In this document: positions 7,133-12,997 of the stretch, one piece after another
Position numbering within the stretch: the first letter of the stretch is position 1
Layout of the letters: each line of letters opens with the position of its first letter
NCBI GenBank assembly: GCA_900539665.1
Contig: UQCV01000052.1
Location: 1 to 16,853, forward strand
Origin: an uncultured Succinivibrionaceae bacterium
Lineage (GTDB): Bacteria; Pseudomonadota; Gammaproteobacteria; Enterobacterales; Succinivibrionaceae
DNA: 16,853 bases
Direction: 5' to 3'
The notes under the pieces: model-generated
What the model saw: the letters and a program-made list of their open reading frames with translations, nothing else
Databases searched by the model: none
Told to the model about the DNA's origin: nothing
Program-made: the position numbers and the translations under genes

Positions 7133-7645
7133 ATGAAAAACGTATTAAAGATTACAATGCTTTCTGCTGCTTTGGCTCTTGGTTCTTTTGGGGTGGCTCA
7201 GGCTGCTGATCAGAAGATTGGGACTATCAATGTTGGTTATGTGATGAACAAAATTCCTCAGACCAAGGCTGCTGATGCGCGTGTTAATGCTGCTTTGGCT
7301 TCAAAGAAGAAGGGGCTTGATAAGCTTCAGAGCGAAGCTCAGGCTTTACAAAAGGTAATTGCCGACCCTAACACTACCCCTGAAGTACGTCAGCAAAAGC
7401 AACGTGAAATGCAGCTTCTCGATGCTCAGTTTAAAGTAAAGCAAGATGAATACGTACAAGAAGCACGTAAGCTTTCACAAAAAGAAATGATGGATATCGA
7501 AAAGAAAGTTGGCGACGCAGTGGAAAAGGTAGTTGAAAAAGAAGGCTTTTCAATGATTATTGAAGCGCGTAGCGTTATTAGCCTTAAAGACAAGTCAGCC
7601 GATATTTCTGATAAGGTTATTGAACTTGTAAGTAAGAGCAAGTAA
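7133..7645 (+). CDS. skp: Periplasmic chaperone Skp (OmpH family)
   Basis: Skp is a trimeric periplasmic chaperone whose helical tentacles hold unfolded outer-membrane proteins and pass them to BamA. The 170-residue product (E. coli 161) starts with a signal peptide, lysines then a hydrophobic core, with cleavage expected after A-Q-A at residue 24. The mature part opens with K-I-G-T-I-N-V-G-Y, the first beta strand of the family, followed by a long Lys/Gln/Glu-rich coiled coil (about 45-130) and a closing strand around F-S-M-I-I-E-A. ATG at 7133 has AAAGG at 7118-7122, 10 bases upstream; TTG at 7109 would add residues before the signal peptide. It sits between bamA and lpxD as in most gammaproteobacteria, but a gap separates it on each side, so it may be its own transcription unit. 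Confidence 0.93.
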   Translation: MKNVLKITMLSAALALGSFGVAQAADQKIGTINVGYVMNKIPQTKAADARVNAALASKKKGLDKLQSEAQALQKVIADPNTTPEVRQQKQREMQLLDAQFKVKQDEYVQEARKLSQKEMMDIEKKVGDAVEKVVEKEGFSMIIEARSVISLKDKSADISDKVIELVSKSK

Positions 7646-7705
7646 TATCTCCCGCAAACGAGAGTTCATAAGCTTGGTTTAGGTTATCTAAGTTAAATTA
7701 TGGAC

Positions 7706-7777
7706 TTTGCTTCCGGGTACCAGGAATTTGCTTCTAGGTAGTATTTGCTTCTAGGTAGTATTTGCTTCCAGGTATAA
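7706..7777 (+). repeat. Tandem repeat, 17-bp unit, between skp and lpxD
   Basis: TTTGCTTCTAGGTAGTA is repeated exactly at 7727-7743 and 7744-7760. It is flanked by a divergent copy before (7706-7726, TTTGCTTCCGGGTACC then AGGAA) and a partial one after (7761-7777, TTTGCTTCCAGGTATAA). There are no spacers, so it is not a CRISPR array. It looks like a short minisatellite that could vary in copy number. Confidence 0.8.
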
Positions 7778-7783
7778 GTATAG

Positions 7784-7815
7784 GCCGGTATTAAGTTACC
7801 GGCTTTGCGTTCTTT
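7784..7815 (+). terminator. Probable intrinsic terminator of skp, ahead of lpxD
   Basis: GCCGGTA and TACCGGC pair perfectly over 7 bp around TTAAGT (7784-7803), followed by the interrupted T-rich tail TTTGCGTTCTTT. It lies about 40 bases before the lpxD start, so either read-through supplies lpxD or it acts as an attenuator. Confidence 0.5.
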
Positions 7816-7842
7816 AAGAATCGCAATTATTGAAGGTTGTCC

Positions 7843-8874
7843 ATGAAAGTTACATTAAAAGAACTGGCTCAAAAGCTTGAGGCCAGAATCATCGGTGATG
7901 AAAACAAAGAAGTGGTGCGTATAGCCAATTTAGGCACAGCCAAAGCTGATGAGATCAGCTTCTTGTCTGACAAAAAAATGCACAAGTATCTAACCGGAAC
8001 TGGCGCTGGTGCTGTAATTTTGCGTGAAGAAGATTTGCCACCGGAACAAAAGACTTCCTATTTAGTAGTCTCAGACCCTTATGTTGCCTTTGCCTTGACT
8101 GCTCAAATTTTTGATACCACTCCTCCATGTGCGGTAGGCATTCACCCAAGTGCAGTTATTGCCCCAAGTGCTAAACTTGGTGCTAATGTTTCTGTTGGCG
8201 CTAATGCGGTAATTGAAGAGGATGCAGAAATTGGTGAAGGGGCTCAGATTGGGGCTGGTTGTTTTATTGGTAAAAAGGCCAAAATAGGTCGTTTCACTAA
8301 GCTTTGGTCTAATGTTTCAATTTATCATGATTGCGTTGTGGGTGATTATTGCTTGTTCCAAGCTGGGGCGGTAATCGGTTCTGACGGTTTTGGTTATGCT
8401 AATGCTAAAGGCACTTGGATAAAGATTCCACAGGTTGGCCGAGTTGTTATTGGTAACCATGTTGAAATCGGGGCTAACACCACTGTTGACCGCGGTGCAT
8501 TAGATGATACAGAAATTGCTGACAATGTTATAATAGACAATCAAGTAATAATTGCGCATAATGACAAGATCGGTTATGGTTCAGCCATCGCCGGTGGGGC
8601 TGTGTTTGCAGGGAGTGTCGATCTCGGTCGTTTCTGCTCCGTAGGTGGAACCTCAGTCTTTAATGGTCATTTGAAGGTTTGCGATGGTGTTCAGGTTCTC
8701 GGTCAGGTTGGTTCCGATATCAAAGAATCTGGAAAATATTTTTCGTATTGGCCGGTTCAGGATGCTAGATCCTGGTTACACTTCTTAGGCAGAGTCAACA
8801 AGATTGAGGAGCTTACCCAGCGCCTGAAGAATGTTGAAAGTGTTTTGGCAGAAACTAATAAAAATAAGGAATAG
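7843..8874 (+). CDS. lpxD: UDP-3-O-(3-hydroxyacyl)glucosamine N-acyltransferase
   Basis: LpxD adds the second, N-linked 3-hydroxyacyl chain to UDP-acyl-glucosamine in lipid A synthesis, using acyl-ACP in the cytoplasm. The 343-residue product (E. coli 341) has an N-terminal uridine-binding domain (about 1-100), a left-handed beta helix of hexapeptide repeats (about 100-290) and a C-terminal helical part. The catalytic histidine is His239 in I-I-A-H-N, the same number as in E. coli. The residue aligned with the E. coli acyl-chain ruler Met290 is Gly290 here. ATG at 7843 has GAAGG at 7832-7836, 6 bases upstream. fabZ follows after 3 bases, so the two are surely co-transcribed. Confidence 0.95.
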   Translation: MKVTLKELAQKLEARIIGDENKEVVRIANLGTAKADEISFLSDKKMHKYLTGTGAGAVILREEDLPPEQKTSYLVVSDPYVAFALTAQIFDTTPPCAVGIHPSAVIAPSAKLGANVSVGANAVIEEDAEIGEGAQIGAGCFIGKKAKIGRFTKLWSNVSIYHDCVVGDYCLFQAGAVIGSDGFGYANAKGTWIKIPQVGRVVIGNHVEIGANTTVDRGALDDTEIADNVIIDNQVIIAHNDKIGYGSAIAGGAVFAGSVDLGRFCSVGGTSVFNGHLKVCDGVQVLGQVGSDIKESGKYFSYWPVQDARSWLHFLGRVNKIEELTQRLKNVESVLAETNKNKE

Positions 8875-8877
8875 ATT

Positions 8878-9339
8878 TTGAGTAACTCTAACAATCAATT
8901 GGACATTCAGCAGATTCTTGAGCTTTTGCCGCATCGTTATCCGTTTCTCTTGGTTGACCGTGTGCTTCACTATGATATCACGGGTGATCGCAAGATTCTT
9001 AAGGCCGTAAAGAACGTTTCTTTTAATGAACCATTCTTCCAGGGGCACTTTCCAGGCAAGCCTGTTCTTCCTGGCGTGCTCATTCTTGAAGCTATGGCTC
9101 AAGCAACTGGGGTTTTAGCATTTACTATGGTTGGTAAGCCACAAGCTGACGAACTTTACTATTTTGCTTCTATTGATAACGCTAGATTTAAGCGTCCAGT
9201 AGTACCAGGTGATCAGTTGATTCTTGAAGTTGAATACTTAAAGGAAAGACGTGGCATCGCTAAGTTTACTGGGGTTGCTTCAGTTGATGGTGAAGTTGTA
9301 TGTTCTGCTGAATTGATGTGCGCTAAGCGTCGTGGCTAA
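8878..9339 (+). CDS. fabZ: 3-hydroxyacyl-[acyl-carrier-protein] dehydratase FabZ
   Basis: FabZ dehydrates 3-hydroxyacyl-ACP to trans-2-enoyl-ACP in fatty acid elongation and so competes with LpxA and LpxD for their acyl donor. The 153-residue product matches the family size and shows L-L-P-H-R-Y-P-F-L-L-V-D-R near the N terminus. The catalytic pair is His57 (in F-F-Q-G-H-F-P-G-K-P) and Glu71 (in L-I-L-E-A-M-A-Q), equivalent to His54/Glu68 in E. coli. The start is TTG at 8878: AAGGA at 8866-8870 is 7 bases upstream and there is no in-frame ATG before the catalytic region. The gene begins 3 bases after the lpxD stop. It is followed by a terminator and a 466-base gap instead of lpxA directly, unlike E. 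coli. Confidence 0.96.
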   Translation: MSNSNNQLDIQQILELLPHRYPFLLVDRVLHYDITGDRKILKAVKNVSFNEPFFQGHFPGKPVLPGVLILEAMAQATGVLAFTMVGKPQADELYYFASIDNARFKRPVVPGDQLILEVEYLKERRGIAKFTGVASVDGEVVCSAELMCAKRRG

Positions 9340-9492
9340 ACATAAGAGCTAACATATTTATTTGACCGGGTGATTTAGTTATTCGTTAAGATTTTGGGGA
9401 AAGCCAAAGTAAGTGTGACTTATAGGTTTTCTTAAATATAAATGAGTTAATTAACACGATTTGGTCCGGTCTAGTCTATTGATTTAGACCCC

Positions 9493-9534
9493 GAGACCAG
9501 GCGGATATGGTTTGTCCGGCCTGGTTTCTGTTTA
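9493..9534 (+). terminator. Probable terminator after fabZ
   Basis: GAGACCAGGCGGA pairs with TCC-(G)-GCCTGGTTTC: 13 pairs including one G-T wobble, with a single bulged G and a 9-base loop (9506-9514). The descending arm runs into TTTCTGTTTAAA. It is GC-rich against an AT-rich background, which favours a real terminator, although the T-run is interrupted. Confidence 0.6.
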
Positions 9535-9610
9535 AATGCAAGTTCTAAAAATTTAAAGCTTGGTTTTAGAATGAATTCATTTAATCAGCGTGGCGCAAGG
9601 ATTGAAGCTC

Positions 9611-9665
9611 TGTTACCTATACTTTGCTTTGCTTTAAAGTTGAATATAGGTAACAATAGGTTACA
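9611..9665. promoter_or_regulatory. Operator-like inverted repeat with a third half-site, upstream of lpxA
   Basis: TGTTACCTATA (9611-9621) and TATAGGTAACA (9645-9655) are perfect 11-bp inverted repeats. A third copy, AATAGGTTACA (9655-9665, 9 of 11 matching), follows in the same orientation as the second, shifted by exactly 10 bases. The loop contains a smaller stem (CTTT/AAAG). It could be a regulator-binding array or an mRNA fold; no known regulator is recognised. Confidence 0.4.
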
Positions 9666-9805
9666 TAGTATGGATTGTTTAGCATCTCTATTTACCCCAT
9701 TAAAATAAAACCTTTTATTAAAAGTTAAAAGTGCATTATTTGGGGTGCGTTATTATTACCTAACAGCTGTTTTGGTTTACTGCTTAATTTAAAGAGGAAA
9801 GGATT

Positions 9806-10597
9806 ATGATTGATGCGAGTGTAGTCATTCATCCGACTGCAATTGTAAGTCCCGATGCCGTTATTGGCCCAAATGTTGTTATTGGACCGTGGACTTATAT
9901 CGGCCCTGAAGTTGAAATCGGCGCAGATACTGTAATTGCTTCCCACTGTGTGATTAAAGGACCTACCAAAATTGGTCAACGTAACCGTATTTTCCAATTT
10001 GCCACTTTAGGTGAAGATTGTCAGGATAAGAAGTACAAAAGTGAAGACCGCACCTTCTTAGAGGTAGGTGATGATAATGTGATTCGCGAACATTGTACTT
10101 TGCATCGTGGGACCGTGCAGGACCAATGCTTAACTAAGGTTGGTAGCCGTAATCTTTTGATGGTGAATGTGCATATTGCTCATGATTGTATTGTGGGTGA
10201 TGATTGTATTTTTGCGAACAATGCGACCTTAGCTGGCCATGTGCATATTGGTAATTGGGTTATCTTTGGTGGCTTGGCGGCTATCCATCAATTTGGGCGT
10301 GTTGGTGATCATGCGTTCGTAGCTGGTATGGCGGCTTTAAATCAAGACGTACCTCCTTTTGTAATGGCGGCTGGTCACTATGCCAAACCTTTTGGGATTA
10401 ACAAAGAAGGTTTAAAGCGTCGTGGTTTCTCGGCTGAAAGCATCAATGCGATTCGTCATGCATACATGGTTATTTATCGCCAAGAAAATACCATTGAACA
10501 AGCAATTGAAAAGCTCACTCCAATGGCGGCTGAAGAACCTGCGATTAATTTATTGATTACCTTCCTTAAAGAAAGTACTCGCGGAATTTGTCGATAA
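9806..10597 (+). CDS. lpxA: UDP-N-acetylglucosamine O-acyltransferase
   Basis: LpxA transfers a 3-hydroxyacyl chain from ACP to the 3-OH of UDP-GlcNAc, the first step of lipid A synthesis, in the cytoplasm. The 263-residue product (E. coli 262) is built of hexapeptide repeats forming a left-handed beta helix (about 1-185), then a helical C-terminal domain beginning around G-L-K-R-R-G-F. The catalytic His126 is in N-V-H-I-A-H-D, equivalent to E. coli His125. Gly174 aligns with E. coli Gly173, the acyl ruler that admits a C14 chain. ATG at 9806 is preceded by GAGG at 9794-9797, 8 bases away. Its stop TAA shares one base with the lpxB start (TAATG), implying translational coupling. Confidence 0.96.
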   Translation: MIDASVVIHPTAIVSPDAVIGPNVVIGPWTYIGPEVEIGADTVIASHCVIKGPTKIGQRNRIFQFATLGEDCQDKKYKSEDRTFLEVGDDNVIREHCTLHRGTVQDQCLTKVGSRNLLMVNVHIAHDCIVGDDCIFANNATLAGHVHIGNWVIFGGLAAIHQFGRVGDHAFVAGMAALNQDVPPFVMAAGHYAKPFGINKEGLKRRGFSAESINAIRHAYMVIYRQENTIEQAIEKLTPMAAEEPAINLLITFLKESTRGICR

Positions 10598-11817
10598 TGA
10601 CGAATGTAGCTGTTTCACATCTCTACGCTATTTGTGTATGTGAGGACTCCGGTGATATTTTAGCGGAGGGCCTTGTAAAGCGTATTTTAGAAAAAGATCC
10701 AAGCGCACGGTTTATTGGGGTTTATGGCCCTAGGATCCGGGCTGTTATCGGTAAACGTGGACAAATACTTGATATGTCCCGTTTTGCTGTGATGGGGGTT
10801 GCCGAAGTACTTAAAGTTTTGCCTCGTATCTTAATGGATCGACGTAAGCTTAAAAAAGCTTTGTTAGCTCAAAAACCAGATGTCTTTATTGGCATTGATG
10901 CTCCTGATTTTAATTTAAACGTAGAGTGTTTTTTAAAGCAGCACGGCATTCTAACGGTGCATTATGTCAGTCCTTCGGTGTGGGCTTGGCGTGAAAAACG
11001 AGTCTTTAAAGTCAAAGAAGCGGCTGATTTAGTATTATCAATTTTGCCGTTTGAAAAAGCTTTTTATGATCGCTATGGCGTTGCCTGTACGTATGTCGGT
11101 CACCGATTAGCGCGTGAAATTCGTGGTGATGTGGCAGTTCGGGCGACGCGCGTGGGCTTGGGCTTTTCTGAAGGGGCTTATGATTGCAATCAAATTATTG
11201 GTATTTTCCCGGGAAGTCGACACTCAGAAATAAAGTTTTTAACTCCAGAATTTGCGCAAACGGCCTATAACTTAAAGCGCAAATATCCGGCGATGCGTTT
11301 TGTTTGTGCCACTCCAACCTTCGAAAAAGCTCAAATGATTGCTCATTTATGGAATAAGAATGCTCCTAATATTCCGCTGACCGTGTGGGTTGGTCGTTCG
11401 CGGGAAGTGATGGCATCTTGTAATGCCATTATGGTGGCCTCTGGTACTGCAGCTCTTGAAGCCATGTTTTTAAGAAAACGTATGGTGGTATGTTATATCG
11501 TCAATGAAATAACCGCGGCTATAGGGCGCCGGATGTTGCAAATTGACAGTTATTCATTACCTAATATCTTAAGTGGCAAAAAAATTGTCCCTGAACTTAT
11601 TCAGGAAGATTGCAATCCAGCTAATATCGAAAACGAAATCTTTAAGATTTTAAATACTGAAAATCGCGAACAGCTTATAGAATTTGCCCGGATCCATCGC
11701 TTGATGAACATTGATTCCGATTCTTTAGCAGCTGAGGCGGTGCTAGAGCTAGTACGTAAACGCGCACAAGCAACCCAAGCTAAAGCAGCATCAGTACCAA
11801 ATTCTAGTTCTAACTAA
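10597..11817 (+). CDS. lpxB: Lipid-A-disaccharide synthase
   Basis: LpxB, a peripheral inner-membrane GT19 glycosyltransferase, joins UDP-2,3-diacylglucosamine and 2,3-diacylglucosamine 1-phosphate into the lipid A disaccharide. The 406-residue product resembles E. coli LpxB (382) throughout: G-I-D-A-P-D-F-N, H-Y-V-S-P-S-V-W-A-W-R-E-K-R-V-F-K, L-P-F-E-K-A-F-Y-D, F-P-G-S-R, and the UDP-binding region A-S-G-T-A-A-L-E. The N-terminal loop reads C-E-D-S-G-D-I-L where I recall G-E-x-S-G-D-I-L, so a glycine is replaced by Cys15. The last 20 or so residues (Ala/Gln/Ser-rich) extend beyond the E. coli end. ATG at 10597 overlaps the lpxA stop by one base. A strong terminator follows at 11971. Confidence 0.95.
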   Translation: MTNVAVSHLYAICVCEDSGDILAEGLVKRILEKDPSARFIGVYGPRIRAVIGKRGQILDMSRFAVMGVAEVLKVLPRILMDRRKLKKALLAQKPDVFIGIDAPDFNLNVECFLKQHGILTVHYVSPSVWAWREKRVFKVKEAADLVLSILPFEKAFYDRYGVACTYVGHRLAREIRGDVAVRATRVGLGFSEGAYDCNQIIGIFPGSRHSEIKFLTPEFAQTAYNLKRKYPAMRFVCATPTFEKAQMIAHLWNKNAPNIPLTVWVGRSREVMASCNAIMVASGTAALEAMFLRKRMVVCYIVNEITAAIGRRMLQIDSYSLPNILSGKKIVPELIQEDCNPANIENEIFKILNTENREQLIEFARIHRLMNIDSDSLAAEAVLELVRKRAQATQAKAASVPNSSSN

Positions 11818-11845
11818 CTTTAAAGACTGCACAGGTCCTCTGAAG

Positions 11846-11926
11846 CCTAAAATACTAGTGAGTTTTAGGGGAAAGGCTTTAGCTGAACCAAATATGTGGC
11901 TAAGCGTGAAAAGCTTGTGCAAGCTT
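11846..11926. other. Two inverted repeats in the lpxB-rnhB gap
   Basis: The 308-base gap holds no gene. CCTAAAA/TTTTAGG (11846-11852, 11863-11869) and AAGCTTG-TG-CAAGCTT (11911-11926) are perfect 7-bp inverted repeats in the 3' untranslated part of the lpxB transcript, ahead of the terminator. After the terminator (about 11996-12115) the sequence is AT-rich and presumably contains the rnhB promoter, but no convincing hexamer pair stands out. Confidence 0.4.
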
Positions 11927-11970
11927 GAGTTTGTTGATTTATTTGGTTTTAAGTTGAGTGTAAATTGAAT

Positions 11971-11996
11971 AAAGCCGGAGATTTCCGGCTTTTTTG
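11971..11996 (+). terminator. Strong intrinsic terminator after lpxB
   Basis: AAAGCCGGA pairs perfectly with TCCGGCTTT over 9 bp around GATT, with the descending arm running straight into a six-base T tract (11990-11995). This is a textbook intrinsic terminator and ends the lpxA-lpxB transcript about 155 bases after the lpxB stop. The A-run on the other side makes it potentially bidirectional. Confidence 0.9.
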
Positions 11997-12125
11997 TCCT
12001 TTAAATAATCTTTAAATATGGTTGTTTGTGGAGTTAATTTAAAGTAAGGTAAATCAAGTTTTAATTACTTAATCTTTAGGTTCATGCCTATTAGTTTTTT
12101 AGTATGTCGGCCACGAGGAATATAG

Positions 12126-12755
12126 ATGCTAACTGAGTTTACATATCCAAAAGATCCAAAAATTTGTTTATTTGTGGGAGCTGATGAAGCTGGCCGCGGC
12201 CCACTTTGTGGCAATGTAGTTGCAGGCGCGGTAGTTCTTGACCCCAATAATCCTATTGCAGGCCTTAATGATTCTAAAAAACTCACAGAAAAGAAGCGTG
12301 AACAACTATACCAAGAAATAGTAACTAAGAGTTTGGCTTGGGGAGTTGGCGAAGCAACTCCAGCTGAGATTGATGAATTGAACATTTTATGGGCTGCCAT
12401 GCTTGCTATGGAACGAGCAATTGCCCAGGTGCTGGCTAAGGTGCCGGCGCAAATGGCGTTAATCGACGGTAATAGAATCCCTAAACATCTTTCTATTCCT
12501 GCTCAGAGTGTCGTTAAAGGTGATGCTTTAGTGCCTGAAATTAGTGCAGCTTCTATCATTGCTAAGGTGACTCGCGACCATGAGCTTTTAGAGCTTGATA
12601 GATTGCATCCTGAATATGGTTTTGCTGCGCATAAAGGATATCCAACTGCAGCTCACATGGCCGCTATTAAGCAATATGGGGTTTTACCGTGTCATAGACG
12701 TAGTTTTAGACCGGTAGCTGAAGTTTTGGCAGCGATGGCTACGGATAAGAGCTAA
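12126..12755 (+). CDS. rnhB: Ribonuclease HII
   Basis: RNase HII nicks RNA in RNA-DNA hybrids and starts removal of single ribonucleotides misincorporated into DNA. The 209-residue product (E. coli 198) shows the family signature G-A-D-E-A-G-R-G-P-L-C-G near 18-29, where the usual Val after Asp-Glu is Ala. The catalytic acidic set is complete: Asp20, Glu21, Asp114 (L-I-D-G-N-R) and Asp133 (V-K-G-D), followed by P-E-I-S-A-A-S-I-I-A-K-V-T-R-D and H-K-G-Y-P-T. ATG at 12126 has GAGGA at 12115-12119, 6 bases upstream. It is bracketed by terminators (11971 and 12755), so it appears to be a single-gene unit, unlike E. coli where it follows lpxB closely. Confidence 0.95.
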   Translation: MLTEFTYPKDPKICLFVGADEAGRGPLCGNVVAGAVVLDPNNPIAGLNDSKKLTEKKREQLYQEIVTKSLAWGVGEATPAEIDELNILWAAMLAMERAIAQVLAKVPAQMALIDGNRIPKHLSIPAQSVVKGDALVPEISAASIIAKVTRDHELLELDRLHPEYGFAAHKGYPTAAHMAAIKQYGVLPCHRRSFRPVAEVLAAMATDKS

Positions 12756-12796
12756 CCAAAGCTTTTTTGGGGGAAGCTTTGGTGGGGAGTTTTTTT
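12755..12796 (+). terminator. Probable terminator after rnhB
   Basis: ACCAAAGCTT pairs perfectly with AAGCTTTGGT over 10 bp (12755-12764, 12774-12783) across a 9-base loop. It starts on the last base of the rnhB stop codon. A seven-base T tract (12790-12796) follows after six purine-rich bases. The gap before the T tract weakens the case slightly. Confidence 0.65.
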
Positions 12797-12868
12797 AATT
12801 TTAGTTCTCGGAACTTTACATAGACACTTTTAACTTTTTAAGCTGTGGGTAAGTTTGTTTTGACTAAG

Positions 12869-12882
12869 GTTAAAAATTTAAC
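12869..12882. promoter_or_regulatory. Palindrome upstream of dnaE
   Basis: GTTAAA-AA-TTTAAC is a perfect 6+6 inverted repeat about 115 bases before the dnaE start. TTGACT (12860-12865), a fair -35 hexamer, lies 3 bases before it, but no -10 hexamer stands at the proper spacing. Possible operator or part of a promoter; nothing firmer can be said. Confidence 0.25.
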
Positions 12883-12935
12883 ATCTGGTCAAATTCCTAC
12901 TGTTTGTTTTGGTTAAAATTGGTATAGGCATTAAG

Positions 12936-12956
12936 CTACGACTCGTAGATTTTTTT
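12936..12956 (+). terminator. Small hairpin with T7 tract just before dnaE (attenuator candidate)
   Basis: CTACG and CGTAG form a 5-bp stem around ACT, followed after one A by seven T residues (12950-12956). It ends 41 bases before the dnaE start, downstream of any promoter that could sit in the 230-base gap. It has the shape of a weak intrinsic terminator, so it may reduce or tune dnaE transcription. The stem is short and this may be chance. Confidence 0.35.
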
Positions 12957-12997
12957 AAGACTAAAGACGGCATTTATAAAAGAGAATGGAGTATTCA

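Larger units (their letters stand above)
9340..9805. other. 466-bp palindrome-rich gap between fabZ and lpxA
   Basis: No gene is visible on either strand. The gap holds a 10-bp palindrome GTTAATTAAC (9446-9455), nested stems GGTCTA/TAGACC (9468-9473, 9485-9490), a terminator-like hairpin (9493-9528), an 11-bp inverted repeat (9611-9655), the AT-rich inverted repeat AATAAAA-CC-TTTTATT near 9704-9719, and the 10-bp palindrome AACAGCTGTT (9762-9771). It presumably ends the lpxD-fabZ transcript and starts the lpxA-lpxB one. No clear sigma-70 promoter was found by eye. Confidence 0.65.

Noticed and set aside
7706..7777. Repeat array considered as CRISPR
   Set aside because: Units are directly adjacent without spacers, only 17 bases long, and no cas genes are nearby.
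9725..9997. Minus-strand open frame of 90 codons across the lpxA start
   Set aside because: It overlaps the conserved lpxA 5' end on the opposite strand and has no recognisable protein features or ribosome site; it is a shadow of the hexapeptide-repeat coding sequence.
12065..12400. Minus-strand open frame of 111 codons over rnhB
   Set aside because: It is antisense to the catalytic region of rnhB and shows no protein-like motifs.
12810..12840. GGAACTT resembling a sigma-E -35 element before dnaE
   Set aside because: No TCTGA-like -10 stands 16-17 bases downstream, and dnaE is not a known sigma-E target.
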